A stretch of 64,000 nucleotides of DNA. Origin: Glandiceps talaboti (Eukaryota; Hemichordata; Enteropneusta; Spengelidae). The position numbers and the translations under genes are program-made. The stretch spans positions 7,310,899-7,374,898 of the forward strand of contig NC_135567.1 in the NCBI RefSeq assembly GCF_964340395.1, written 5' to 3'. Under the pieces are notes generated by a model, which was given only the letters and a program-made list of their open reading frames with translations, ran no database searches and was not told the origin of the DNA. Of this stretch, positions 32,601 through 45,620 are shown piece by piece. Position 1 is the stretch's first letter. Every line of letters starts with the position of its first letter.

Positions 32601-35600
32601 ATTTCTATGTGTACAAGTGTAGACTGAAGTCTAAGGTAATAGTCTAGTCAGTGAGTATTTCTATGTGTACAAGTGTAGACTGAAGTCTATGGTAATAGTC
32701 TAGTCAGTGAGTATTTCTATGTGTACAAGTGTAGACTATAGTCTATGGTAATAGTCTAGTCAGTGAGTATTTCTATGTGTACAAGTGTAGACTATAGTAT
32801 ATGGTAATAGTCTAGTCAGTGAGTATTTCTATGTGTACAAGTGTAGACTGAAGTCTATGGTAATAGTCTAGTCAGTGAGTATTTCTATGTGTACAAGTGT
32901 AGACTGAAGTCTATGGTAATAGTCTAGTCAGTGAGTATTTCTATGTGTACAAGTGTAGACTGAAGTCTATGGTAATAGTCTAGTCAGTGAGTATTTCTAT
33001 GTGTACAAGTGTAGACTGAAGTCTATGGTAATAGTCTAGTCAGTGAGTATTTCTATGTGTACAAGTGTAGACTGAAGTATATGGTAATAGTCTAGTCAGT
33101 GAGTATTTATATGTGTACAAGTGTAGACTGAAGTCTATGGTAATAGTCTAGTCAGTGAGTATTTCTATGTGTACAAGTGTAGACTAAAGTCTATGGTAAT
33201 AGTCTAGTCAGTGAGTATTTCTATGTGTACAAGTGTAGACTATAGTCTAAGGTAATAGTCTAGTCAGTGAGTATTTCTATGAGTACAAGTGTAGACTGAA
33301 GTCTAAGGTAATAGTCTAGTCAGTGAGTATTTATATGTGTACTAGTGTAGACTGAAGTCTATGGTAATAGTCTAATCAGTGAGTATTTCTATGTGTACAA
33401 GTGTAGACTGAAGTCTATGGTAATAGTCTAGTCAGTGAGTATTTCTATGTGTACAAGTGTAGACTGAAGTCTATGGTAATAGTCTAGTCAGTGAGTATTT
33501 ATATGTGTACAAGTGTAGACTATAGTCTAAGGTAATAGTCTAGTCAGTGAGTATTTATATGTGTACTAGTGTAGACTGAAGTCTATGGTAATAGTCTAGT
33601 CAGTGAGTATTTCTATGTGTACAAGTGTAGACTGAAGTCTATGGTAATAGTCTAGTCAGTGAGTATTTATATGTGTACAAGTGTAGACTATAGTCTAAGG
33701 TAATAGTCTAGTCAGTGAGTATTTATATGTGTACTAGTGTAGACTGAAGTCTATGGTAATAGTCTAGTCAGTGAGTATTTCTATGTGTACAAGTGTAGAC
33801 TGAAGTCTATGGTAATAGTCTAGTCAGTGAGTATTTCTATGTGTACTAGTGTAGACAATAGTCTATGGTAATAGTCTAGTCAGTGAGTATTTATATGTGT
33901 ACAAGTGTAGACTGAAGTCCAAGGTAATAGTCTAGTCAGTGAGTATTTATATGTGTACAAGTGTAGACTGAAGTCTATGGTAATAGTCTAGTCAGTGAGT
34001 ATTTCTATGTGTACAAGTGTAGACTGAAGTCTATGGTAATAGTCTAGTCAGTGAGTATTTCTATGTGTACAAGTGTAGACTGAAATCTAAGGTAATAGTC
34101 TAGTCAGTGAGTATTTATATGTGTACTAGTGTAGACTGAAGTCTATGGTAATAGTCTAGTCAGTGAGTATTTCTATGTGTACTAGTGTAGACTGAAGTCT
34201 ATGGTAATAGTCTAGTCAGTGAGTATTTCTATGTGTACAAGTGTAGACTGAAGTCTATGGTAATAGTCTAGTCAGTGAGTATTTATATGTGTACAAGTGT
34301 AGACTATAGTCTAAGGTAATAGTCTAGTCAGTGAGTATTTATATGTGTACTAGTGTAGACTGAAGTCTATGGTAATAGTCTAGTCAGTGAGTATTTCTAT
34401 GTGTACAAGTGTAGACTATAGTCTATGGTAATAGTCTAGTCAGTGAGTATTTATATGTGTACAAGTGTAGACTGAAGTCTAAGGTAATAGTCTAGTCTGT
34501 GAGTATTTCTATGTGTACAAGTGTAGACTATAGACTATGGTAATAGTCTAGTCAGTGAGTATTTCTATGTGTACAAGTGTAGACTGAAGTCTATGGTAAT
34601 AGTCTAGTCAGTGAGTATTTCTATGTGTACAAGTGTAGACTGAAGTCTAAGGTAATAGTCTAGTCAGTGAGTATTCCTATGTGTACAAGTGTAGACTGAA
34701 GTCTATGGTAATAGTCTAGTCAGTGAGTATTTCTATGTGTACAAGTGTAGACTGAAGTCTAAGGTAATAGTCTAGTCAGTGAGTATTCCTATGTGTACAA
34801 GTGTAGACTATAGTGAATGTCTGGTCAGTGAGTATTTATATGTGTAGAAGTGTAGACTGAAGTCTATGGTAATAGTCTAGTCAGTGAGTATTTCTATGTG
34901 TACTAGTGTAGACTGAAGTCTATGGTAATAGTCTAGTCAGTGAGTATTTCTATGTGTACAAGTGTAGACTGAAGTCTATGGTAATAGTCTAGTCAGTGAG
35001 TATTTCTATGTGTACAAGTGTAGACTGAAGTCTAAGGTAATAGTCTAGTCAGTGAGTATTTATATGTGTACAAGTGTAGACTGAAGTCTATGGTAATAGT
35101 CTAGTCAGTGAGTATTTATATGTGTACAAGTGTAGACTGAAGTCTATGGTAATAGTCTAGTCAGTGAGTATTTCTATGTGTACAAGTGTAGACTGAAGTC
35201 TATGGTAATAGTCTAGTCAGTGAGTATTTCTATGTGTACAAGTGTAGACTGAAGTCTATGGTAATAGTCTAGTCAGTGAGTATTTCTATGTGTACAAGTG
35301 TAGACTGAAGTCTATGGTAATAGTCTAGTCAGTGAGTATTTCTATGTGTACAAGTGTAGACTGAAGTCTATGGTAATAGTCTAGTCAGTGAGTATTTATA
35401 TGTGTACAAGTGTAGACTGAAGTCTATGGTAATAGTCTAGTCAGTGAGTATTTCTATGTGTACAAGTGTAGACTGAAGTCTATGGTAATAGACTAGTCAG
35501 TGAGTATTTATATGTGTACTAGTGTAGACTGAAGTCTATGGTAATAGTCTAGTCAGTGAGTATTTCTATGTGTACAAGTGTAGACTGAAGTCTATGGTAA

Positions 35601-38600
35601 TAGTCTAGTCAGTGAGTATTTCTATGTGTACAAGTGTAGACTGAAGTCTATGGTAATAGTCTAGTCAGTGAGTATTTATATGTGTACAAGTGTAGACTAT
35701 AGTCTAAGGTAATAGCCTAGTCAGTGAGTATTTATATGTGTACTAGTGTAGACTGAAGTCTATGGTAATAGTCTAGTCAGTGAGTATTTCTATGTGTACA
35801 AGTGTAGACTGAAGTCTATGGTAATAGTCTAGTCAGTGAGTATTTATATGTGTACAAGTGTAGACTATAGTCTAAGGTAATAGTCTAGTCAGTGAGTATT
35901 TATATGTGTACTAGTGTAGACTGAAGTCTATGGTAATAGTCTAGTCAGTGAGTATTTCTATGTGTACAAGTGTAGACTGAAGTCTATGGTAATAGTCTAG
36001 TCAGTGAGTATTTCTATGTGTACTAGTGTAGACTATAGTCTATGGTAATAGTCTAGTCAGTGAGTATTTATATGTGTACAAGTGTAGACTGAAGTCCACG
36101 GTAATAGTCTAGTCAGTGAGTATTTATATGTGTACAAGTGTAGACTGAAGTCTATGGTAATAGTCTAGTCAGTGAGTATTTCTATGTGTACAAGTGTAGA
36201 CTGAAGTCTATGGTAATAGTCTAGTCAGTGAGTATTTCTATGTGTACAAGTGTAGACTGAAGTCTATGGTAATAGTCTAGTCAGTGAGTATTTATATGTG
36301 TACAAGTGTAGACTGAAGTCTATGGTAATAGTCTAGTCAGTGAGTATTTCTATGTGTACAAGTGTAGACTGAAGTCTAAGGTAATAGTCTAGTCAGTGAG
36401 TATTTATATGTGTACTAGTGTAGACTGAAATCTAAGGTAATAGTCTAGTCAGTGAGTATTTCTATGTGTACAAGTGTAGACTGAAATCTAAGGTAATAGT
36501 CTAGTCAGTGAGTATTTATATGTGTACAAGTGTAGACTGAAGTCTATGGTAATAGTCTAGTCAGTGAGTATTTATATGTGTACAAGTGTAGACTGAAGTC
36601 TATGGTAATAGTCTAGTCAGTGAGTATTTCTATGTGTACAAGTGTAGACTGAAGTCTAAGGTAATAGTCTAGTCAGTGAGTATTTATATGTGTACTAGTG
36701 TAGACTGAAGTCTATGGTAATAGTCTAGTCAGTGAGTATTTCTATGTGTACTAGTGTAGACTGAAGTCTATGGTAATAGTCTAGTCAGTGAGTATTTCTA
36801 TGTGTACAAGTGTAGACTGAAGTCTATGGTAATAGTCTAGTCAGTGAGTATTTATATGTGTACAAGTGTAGACTATAGTCTAAGGTAATAGTCTAGTCAG
36901 TGAGTATTTATATGTGTACTAGTGTAGACTGAAGTCTATGGTAATAGTCTAGTCAGTGAGTATTTCTATGTGTACAAGTGTAGACTATAGTCTATGGTAA
37001 TAGTCTAGTCAGTGAGTATTTATATGTGTACAAGTGTAGACTGAAGTCTAAGGTAATAGTCTAGTCTGTGAGTATTTCTATGTGTACAAGTGTAGACTAT
37101 AGACTATGGTAATAGTCTAGTCAGTGAGTATTTCTATGTGTACAAGTGTAGACTGAAGTCTATGGTAATAGTCTAGTCAGTGAGTATTTCTATGTGTACA
37201 AGTGTAGACTGAAGTCTAAGGTAATAGTCTAGTCAGTGAGTATTCCTATGTGTACAAGTGTAGACTGAAGTCTATGGTAATAGTCTAGTCAGTGAGTATT
37301 TCTATGTGTACAAGTGTAGACTGAAGTCTAAGGTAATAGTCTAGTCAGTGAGTATTCCTATGTGTACAAGTGTAGACTATAGTGAATGTCTGGTCAGTGA
37401 GTATTTATATGTGTACAAGTGTAGACTGAAGTCTATGGTAATAGTCTAGTCAGTGAGTATTTCTATGTGTACTAGTGTAGACTGAAGTCTATGGTAATAG
37501 TCTAGTCAGTGAGTATTTCTATGTGTACAAGTGTAGACTGAAGTCTATGGTAATAGTCTAGTCAGTGAGTATTTCTATGTGTACAAGTGTAGACTGAAGT
37601 CTAAGGTAATAGTCTAGTCAGTGAGTATTTATATGTGTACAAGTGTAGACTGAAGTCTATGGTAATAGTCTAGTCAGTGAGTATTTATATGTGTACAAGT
37701 GTAGACTGAAGTCTATGGTAATAGTCTAGTCAGTGAGTATTTATATGTGTACAAGTGTAGACTGAAGTCTATGGTAATAGTCTAGTCAGTGAGTATTTCT
37801 ATGTGTACAAGTGTAGACTGAAGTCTATGGTAATAGTCTAGTCAGTGAGTATTTCTATGTGTACAAGTGTAGACTGAAGTCTATGGTAATAGTCTAGTCA
37901 GTGAGTATTTCTATGTGTACAAGTGTAGACTGAAGTCTATGGTAATAGTCTAGTCAGTGAGTATTTATATGTGTACAAGTGTAGACTGAAGTCTATGGTA
38001 ATAGTCTAGTCAGTGAGTATTTCTATGTGTACAAGTGTAGACTGAAGTCTATGGTAATAGTCTAGTCAGTGAGTATTTCTATGTGTACAAGTGTAGACTG
38101 AAGTCTATGGTAATAGTCTAGTCAGTGAGTATTTCTATGTGTACAAGTGTAGACTATAGTCTAAGGTAATAGTCTAGTCAGTGAGTATTTCTATGAGTAC
38201 AAGTGTAGACTGAAGTCTAAGGTAATAGTCTAGTCAGTGAGTATTTATATTTGTACTAGTGTAGACTGAAGTCTATGGTAATAGTCTAATCAGTGAGTAT
38301 TTCTATGTGTACAAGTGTAGACTGAAGTCTATGGTAATAGTCTAGTCAGTGAGTATTTCTATGTGTACAAGTGTAGACTGAAGTCTATGGTAATAGTCTA
38401 GTCAGTGAGTATTTATATGTGTACAAGTGTAGACTATAGTCTAAGGTAATAGTCTAGTCAGTGAGTATTTATATGTGTACTAGTGTAGACTGAAGTCTAT
38501 GGTAATAGTCTAGTCAGTGAGTATTTCTATGTGTACAAGTGTAGACTGAAGTCTATGGTAATAGTCTAGTCAGTGAGTATTTATATGTGTACAAGTGTAG

Positions 38601-39906
38601 ACTATAGTCTAAGGTAATAGTCTAGTCAGTGAGTATTTATATGTGTACTAGTGTAGACTGAAGTCTATGGTAATAGTCTAGTCAGTGAGTATTTCTATGT
38701 GTACAAGTGTAGACTGAAGTCTATGGTAATAGTCTAGTCAGTGAGTATTTCTATGTGTACTAGTGTAGACTATAGTCTATGGTAATAGTCTAGTCAGTGA
38801 GTATTTATATGTGTACAAGTGTAGACTGAAGTCCAAGGTAATAGTCTAGTCAGTGAGTATTTATATGTGTACAAGTGTAGACTGAAGTCTATGGTAATAG
38901 TCTAATCAGTGAGTATTTCTATGTGTACAAGTGTAGACTGAAGTCTATGGTAATAGTCTAGTCAGTGAGTATTTCTATGTGTACAAGTGTAGACTGAAAT
39001 CTAAGGTAATAGTCTAGTCAGTGAGTATTTATATGTGTACTAGTGTAGACTGAAGTCTATGGTAATAGTCTAGTCAGTGAGTATTTCTATGTGTACAAGT
39101 GTAGACTGAAGTCTATGGTAATAGTCTAGTCAGTGAGTATTTATATGTGTACAAGTGTAGACTATAGTCTAAGGTAATAGTCTAGTCAGTGAGTATTTAT
39201 ATGTGTACTAGTGTAGACTGAAGTCTATGGTAATAGTCTAGTCAGTGAGTATTTCTATGTGTACAAGTGTAGACTATAGTCTATGGTAATAGTCTAGTCA
39301 GTGAGTATTTATATGTGTACAAGTGTAGACTGAAGTCTAAGGTAATAGTCTAGTCTGTGAGTATTTCTATGTGTACAAGTGTAGACTATAGACTATGGTA
39401 ATAGTCTAGTCAGTGAGTATTTCTATGTGTACAAGTGTAGACTGAAGTCTATGGTAATAGTCTAGTCAGTGAGTATTTCTATGTGTACAAGTGTAGACTG
39501 AAGTCTAAGGTAATAGTCTAGTCAGTGAGTATTCCTATGTGTACAAGTGTAGACTGAAGTCTATGGTAATAGTCTAGTCAGTGAGTATTTCTATGTGTAC
39601 AAGTGTAGACTGAAGTCTAAGGTAATAGTCTAGTCAGTGAGTATTCCTATGTGTACAAGTGTAGACTATAGTGAATGTCTGGTCAGTGAGTATTTATATG
39701 TGTACAAGTGTAGACTGAAGTCTATGGTAATAGTCTAGTCAGTGAGTATTTCAATGTGTACTAGTGTAGACTGAAGTCTATGGTAATAGTCTAGTCAGTG
39801 AGTATTTCTATGTGTACTAGTGTAGACTGAAGTCTATGGTAATAGTCTAGTCAGTGAGTATTTACATGTGTACAAGTGTAGACTATAGTGAATGTCTGGT
39901 CTGTTA
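29631..39906 (+). repeat. 10.3-kb satellite array of 56-bp monomers with higher-order structure
   Basis: The monomer starts gtatttctatgtgtacaagt and ends agtctagtcagtga. Coordinates fit exactly 180 monomers of 56 bp plus three 49-bp variants before a last 49-bp variant at 39858-39906, with no other net length change. The 49-bp variants (gactatagtgaatgtctggt) lie at about 34784, 37353 and 39642, 2569 and 2289 bp apart, that is 46 and 41 monomers. Other rare variants recur at the same spacings. Each monomer has a short inverted repeat, TAGACT-GA-AGTCTA, and some variants make it a perfect palindrome (tagactatagtcta). All frames are closed. There are no spacers, so it is not a CRISPR array. It lies inside the predicted first long ankyrin-gene intron. 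Confidence 0.98.
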
Positions 39907-39956
39907 GTGTTTATTTGTACAAAAGTAGATTGCAGTCTACAATATCTATATTAATA

Positions 39957-40330
39957 GATTTGCAGTCTTACACATTATGTCTTAGTGGTAGTTAGGGAAA
40001 ACACCTGTGAATATTTCGATTAACAAAGTGAAAATATTTCAGTGTCCTTGTAATTAGACTATGACCTTGAGCTTGGATCGAAAAGATCATGTGATAAGTG
40101 TGTTGCCCGTCCCCTAAAACCTATATATAGACACTTGTGTCATATCTGCAGCACTTTGGGACCCTGCGATATTCAATACCTTAATATTTTAGTGATATTG
40201 ATACTAGTTGTCTTGGTAACAGAAGTTTGTAATAAAAGCAGCTCAGCAAATGCCTTTGCTGTATTTTTCCTGAAAGACTAAAAGATTTGATATTTTCTGC
40301 GGCTTTTTCATCACTGTAAAGATCTCATCT
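39957..40330 (+). repeat. Dispersed repeat R5, copy adjoining the satellite
   Basis: The stretch from gatttgcagtcttacacatt to tcatcactgtaaagat matches 59301-59665 closely (gtagttagggaaaacacctg, gaccttgagcttggatc, atatctgcagcactttg, gtcttggtaacagaagtttg). Homology starts within about 50 bp of the satellite's end. Non-coding. Confidence 0.8.
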
Positions 40331-40729
40331 GATGTTTCCGACGGTAATTTAACAAGTCATTGAGAATGACATAGCCCCCACTATGATTTGGTTTTAATTT
40401 AAGGAACTGGCAGTTTATGTTGTCATTTTGATGTTGATTCCTGTGCTTCTTATCTCTAGTAAAGTCATTGCACCCAACAATGATACAATTAGTTTGATAC
40501 ACAAAAAATTACAATTTGATTTCTTGATATCACTACCCTGATCACGCAACAACACTTGTGAAGCTAAATCAAACAGACTTAGATATGTTGTGTCTGCTCG
40601 TTGGACATGACACATGCCTACTCATACTGTGTCTCCTCATTGGACACGGGACATACCTACTCTTCAAGATGATGTCATGGAATAAACCATTCAACAAGAA
40701 AGGATGGGTCGGGTATGGGGGGGGGGGCC
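40331..40729. other. Unassigned sequence with a poly-G tract
   Basis: Minus-strand frames of 62-66 residues show no family resemblance. Poly-G lies at 40719-40728. Confidence 0.35.
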
Positions 40730-41120
40730 TCTTCAAGCAATTCTGAGTTATGGCTTTGCAATGGACATGAAAACTGCACCAACAAAATGGCTGCCAGCCA
40801 TCCATATCAGATTGAATCATGACGGAAATGGATATGCACATGTATGTCATAGAACACTGTCCTAATACCAACTTTGAATGAGATCTGTTCAAGCATGTCT
40901 GAGTTATGGCTTTGGACATGGAAAATTCACAAACAAAATGCAAGGCAGCCATATTGGATTGTATCATAAAACAAATTGACGTGCATATGTATGCCATAGT
41001 ATATTGCCCCTGTACCAGGTTTGAAAAAATCGGTCCAGACGTCTCCAAGAAACAGCTCCGGACAGACGGATAGATGGAACCCAATCCATAAGTCCCCATC
41101 CCAGACTTTGTCTGGCGGGA
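40730..41120 (+). repeat. Dispersed repeat R6, two tandem units
   Basis: Two units of about 130-180 bp each begin ttcaagca-ttctgagttatg and contain caaacaaaatg-c-gccagccat-style wording and tatgcacatgtatg-cat. The end reads cggtccagacgtctccaaga and gacagacggatagatggaac, also seen at 20900-20950. Non-coding. Confidence 0.65.
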
Positions 41121-41139
41121 ACAAATAATTACAAAAAGA

Positions 41140-41512
41140 TGACCTTGACCTTGGATTGAGAGGATCATATAATCAGTGAATTGCTTGTCCCCAAAACCCT
41201 AAATACAAACACTTACATTATATCAATAGCACTTTCAGATTAGTATATTAACACTTTGGTATAATTGGGGATATTGACAGCAGTTGTCTTGGTAACAGCT
41301 GTTTGTTACAAAACAACTTCATATGTACTTTTTTCATGTTTTACGGAAATATTTTATGTTTGGCTATTTCCTTGACCATCTTACAGCTCTACTGGTCATA
41401 TCTGATGAAAGTATACGGAAAGGTTTCAATGAATGTTTCGATAAAACTTAAAAGTCCAACAAATTAAGTAGACCTTGAATTTTGACAATGACCCTGAGCT
41501 TGAATCGAAAAG
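41140..41512 (+). repeat. Dispersed repeat R5, second copy
   Basis: Matches 59725-60105 (ttggattgagaggatcat, aatcagtgaatt, ggggatattgacagcagttg, tttatgtttggctattt). It runs directly into the 48-bp minisatellite. Confidence 0.8.
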
Positions 41513-41650
41513 GTCTCTGTTTGTTCACTGTATCTGGGGCAGGGACCAGGACACTAATTTTCCTAGATGTTTCTTGTATTTGGGTAGGGACCAGGACACT
41601 AATTTTTCTCTGTTTGTTCACTATATTTGGGGCATGAACCAGGACACCAC
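41513..41650 (+). repeat. 48-bp minisatellite, about 2.7 copies
   Basis: The unit has tctctgtttgttcactgtat, then ctggggcagggaccaggaca and ctaattt. It is the short paralogue of the 15-copy array at 54517-55222. Confidence 0.85.
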
Positions 41651-42105
41651 ACACCTACTAACGACTCAACGATGTTGAAGTACCTTTTAGTGATCATAAA
41701 TGACTGGAAAGAATTCAACCTATTTTACAAAAAGTTCAATGATACTGTACCGTACACTGGCAATACAATGTATGTCAATAATAAATAAAATTATATGGGA
41801 GACAATTTCAGGAGATAACTTGGTTATGAAGTGAACCATTCATTGCATTATTTTGAAGAGGATATTTTATTTTTCCATATTTGTTTTTTAATTTGATACT
41901 TTTAATTCCACATTATAGTTTACTTTAATACAAAGGTAACAACACTCTGAAATTTCTACTTTATAGTTACCATAGTTACCAAGAATGTTGAATAAAATGG
42001 TTATTATTTTGAAAGGAAAATAGATCTCGTTTGCTTTATTTGTTGTCACACGTTACCCCTAAAGTTAACATGCAGACAGACAGACAGACACAATTATACA
42101 TATAT
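41651..42105 (+). repeat. Duplicated block, paralogous to 55223-55700
   Basis: Near-identical text from acaccacacacctac through gttacccctaaagttaaca, ending in CAGA and CATA microsatellites in both copies. Confidence 0.85.
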
Positions 42106-42902
42106 ACATACATACACTATCCTCTGTACAAGTGAATGTGTCTACTATTCTCTACATAGTCTATACCTAGGCTACCATATTGGTTCATTATCCATACATC
42201 AGATGATTATATCATATCAACTACAAATACTGTATGAGTCATATCTTGACAAAATTACGTTTACAACATCAGGGGAAATAAATATCTGGTTGCTATGAAT
42301 ATATTCACAAAGTCTATTTTAGTATCTGTAACTTACATATATAAACAGGGGTACATAGTGCATGCCAGCTAAGGTCAGGTGAGGCAAGCCCTGAATTCAA
42401 TGGCAAATTTGAAATTAATAGCAAATAAATTACAATGATTTCCTTGTGTATGTTAAATTCAACTTGCAGTAAAGTAGGTCTTAGATTTGTATTTTCCTGA
42501 TTGATCTTGACTATGTCTTTCAAAACACAAAGTGTGTTGAGAGAGCACACTCAAGATCAACCAGCTAATATACCACTTGTAAGCTAACATTGGTCAAATT
42601 GTAAACTTGTGATTTTGTCAACAATTGACTTCATCATTAGAAGCAATTTACTTTGAAAAAAATATGAAATGTAGAAACTGACATTTGCTGACTCAGTACA
42701 GAGGTTTAGTATTATTGAAGAACCCAATATAGGCATGCTTTCTTTAGGGGATGGCCAACTTCATTCCATAAAAGGGATGTGCTACCTTGGTGACACAAGT
42801 ACTCATTTGAAGCATAATTATGAATACAATAATACAAACATTTCTGATTAAATTCTCAATAATTAAAGGTTTTATTTGATATATTTTGAATTATTGTAAG
42901 AT
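42106..42902. other. Unassigned AT-rich sequence
   Basis: No gene or recognised repeat. Confidence 0.35.
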
Positions 42903-43705
42903 GTAACCAGTGAAGGTCTGAGTACAAAATATATATTGGAAATCTTATTAACCAGTGAAGGTCTAAGTACAAAATATATGTTGTATATCTTATTAACCAG
43001 TGAAGGTCCAAGTACAAAATATATATTGGATATCTTAGTAACCAGTGAAGGTCTAAGTACAAAATATATATTGGAAATCTTATTAACCAGTGAAGGTCTA
43101 AGTACAAAATATATATTGGAAATCTTATTAACCAGTGAAGGTCTAAGTACAAAATATATATTGGAAATCTTATTAACCAGTGAAGGTCTAAGTACAAAAT
43201 ATATATTGGAAATCTTATTAACCAGTGAAGGTCTAAGTACAAAATATATATTAGATATCTTAGTAACCAGTGAAGGTCTAAGTACAAAATATATATTGGA
43301 AATCTTATTAACCAGTGAAGGTCCAAGTACAAAATATATATTGTATATCTTATTAACCAGTGAAGGTCTAAGTACAAACTATATATTAGATATCTTAGTA
43401 ACCAGTGAAGGTCTAAGTACAAAATATATATTGGAAATCTTATTAACCAGTGAAGGTCCAAGTACAAAATATATATTGGATATCTTATTAACCAGTGAAG
43501 GTCTAAGTACAAACTATATATTAGATATCTTAGTAACCAGTGAAGGTCCAAGTACGAAATATATATTGGATATCTTATTAACCAGTGAAGGTTTGAGAAC
43601 AAAATGTGCATTGTACTATAGTATTAACTAGGTGAGGTCTGGGAACAAATGTGTATTGTGTGTGTATTAACCAGCCAAGGTCTGAGAACAAAATGCACTT
43701 TGTAT
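42903..43705 (+). repeat. 45-bp minisatellite, about 16 regular and 2 decayed copies
   Basis: The unit begins aaccagtgaaggtctaagta and ends in a-atcttatt or atcttagt. Variants of the last third alternate in blocks. Because 45 is divisible by three, both strands stay open (251 and 231 codons). Simultaneous openness on both strands, no codon bias and no splice context argue against a gene. Confidence 0.95.
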
Positions 43706-44884
43706 GACCTAATATACAAGCAAAACAGAGACTGCTGAGGTCATGAATTTGACCTTCACTGTTGAGAACATTTAGAGATGAAGATCTCAATATGAATGGA
43801 TTTCAGTATTGGTCATATCCTTGTCTTGGTGAATGTTCTACAAGATTGGACAGTCACTGATCATCAGAGTTAGTGTTACCTAATGTTTGACAGGAGGCCA
43901 CTGAAGACCAAGAGAAAGTGAGAAGGGTGTGGTGGAGATCGAGAGATACATGTGTATGCTTGTATAAATTTAACCGTCACAGTTAAGAACATTAAGAGAT
44001 GGATGGAGATTTCAATATGAATGCATTTCAGTGTTGGTGGCATTGGCAATGGACAACATAACACTGGACACATTAAAGATGTAGTGTTATTTAGTATTTG
44101 GATCCTTTGGGTTACAGTGTGTTGCAGTGTCAAGTCAATCTAGTGAAAATGTTGGCCTAACCTTGAACTAACTGCAACAGAAATTATTTTAGTGCATCTT
44201 GATCAGAATTGTATACTGAACAACATATCAAAAGTCTAGAGAAATCTACTTGTAGGGCTAAAAATGAGTTTTGAATAATTTGCATAATTATAAAATACTC
44301 TGTATGTAAAAACCCATGCAAGTAACAAGTCTATGGATAGCTCTGAGGATGGGTAATAATTGCTCTCACTAGTATTTTGACTGGAACCTAATAAAGATGT
44401 GTTAAGTACAAATATACAGCCAGGAATACCTACATGTATCAAGTCACCACCTGTTTGACTAAACCTTACCACCAGTAACTTTACTTGTGACCTGAGATGG
44501 AGCATCAACTCAGGATCGATTCACAGAACAGTCTGTTGATAATTTTGTAGGATCCTTTGGTTGCAGTCTGTGTGTTACCTTGGGTACACTAGTATTAAAC
44601 CTGTCTGATCAAGTCACCATCTGTTAGACTTTACCACCAGTAACTTTACAAAGTTTACTAGTGACCTGAGATGAAGTGTTAATTCATGGCCGATTCACCC
44701 AACACTCTATCAACTATGTATACTACAACAAGATTATCTATAGTATAACTGGGAGTGCCCTATCATCCAAATAAATAACATTAACTGAGACTGAGTGCCC
44801 CTATCATCTATTGGGACTGAGTTGTGTGGTTCCGGTTACATTCAAGATGGAGTAGATAGATTTATTATTTTAGAATATTTTTTT
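43706..44884. other. Two local tandem duplications in unassigned sequence
   Basis: About 235 bp apart, 43755-43820 and 43975-44045 share gaacatt-agagatg and tcaatatgaatg-atttcagt. Further on, 44440-44535 and 44610-44715 share accaccagtaactttac and gtgacctgagatg. No gene seen. Confidence 0.45.
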
Positions 44885-45300
44885 TTCTGTATGTGTGTCT
44901 AGTTCAGGTTTTCCATTGTTTTCCAAATTTTCTCTGTGTTGTTTATTTCTTCCTATCAGATGTACAGCCATAACAGATTAGAAGAACAGTTTTATTTTGT
45001 CTTTTTAAGTTTATGTCAGTTTCCGGGTTCATTATTTCTCGTGAGACTTCACAGTTTTTGCGACTTTATTATTTTTTCTAGAATACGTAAAAAAAAAAGT
45101 TTAGGTTCTGCAGTGAAAGCTAGATGGGGTCGGGTAAGCAGAACCAAACAATTATTTTTATTTGGCCTCATCCTCATGTACATCCTGTACTACACAATGC
45201 ATTTATTACAAATCTATCTGGGTGAGACTGAGACAGTGAGAGTGAAATGAAACAAAACTTAATATCCAGTAGTAGTAGTAGCAGAATGACATGACATACC
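44885..45300 (+). repeat. Dispersed repeat R3
   Basis: Closely matches 51405-51850 over gtgtctagt-caggttttcc, tcctatcagatgtacagcca, cagtgaaagctagatggggt and tggcctcatcctcatgtaca. A 104-residue open frame here is disrupted in the sister copies, so it is not called as a gene. Confidence 0.75.
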
Positions 45301-45304
45301 ACAC

Positions 45305-45620
45305 CTCAAGAAGACAGAAAGACAGAAAGACAGACAGACAGACAGACAGACAGGCATTTTACCTTGAACCACAATGTAGTTCAGTGTTCAAGTTAGGTAC
45401 AAATGTAGGCACAGTTTTCAAGCAACCTCAGGGAGAGATTAATTCCAGTTCCATTCACACACAATTGTTACATTATGTTAAGTACCCCATAAAAATTCTC
45501 ATGGTTTAATTGGATCAATAAAACAATAATTTATGTATACTCTTTTTGCCTGACTGGCATTTCAACTAAAAAATTATGTTTTTTAGCCCTAATTTGCATT
45601 ATAACAGTGCACTTTACACA
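45305..45620 (+). mobile_element. Family H tail (gacaggcattttaccttga subtype)
   Basis: (CAGA)n at 45310-45350, then the tail identical in most positions to 11005-11220, ending near gactggcatttcaactaaa and tagccctaatttgcat. Confidence 0.7.

Noticed and set aside
29631-39906. CRISPR-like array
   Set aside because: Direct 56-bp repeats have no unique spacers between them, and the host DNA is eukaryotic.
40311-41168. Minus-strand frames right of the satellite
   Set aside because: They run through R5 and R6 repeat sequence and show no conserved domain.
42856-43631. Opposing 251- and 231-residue repeat proteins
   Set aside because: Both arise from a 45-bp minisatellite; simultaneous openness of both strands and no splice or start context argue against coding.
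44936-45250. 104-residue protein
   Set aside because: Lies in dispersed repeat R3; the frame is broken in the copies at 15230 and 51405.
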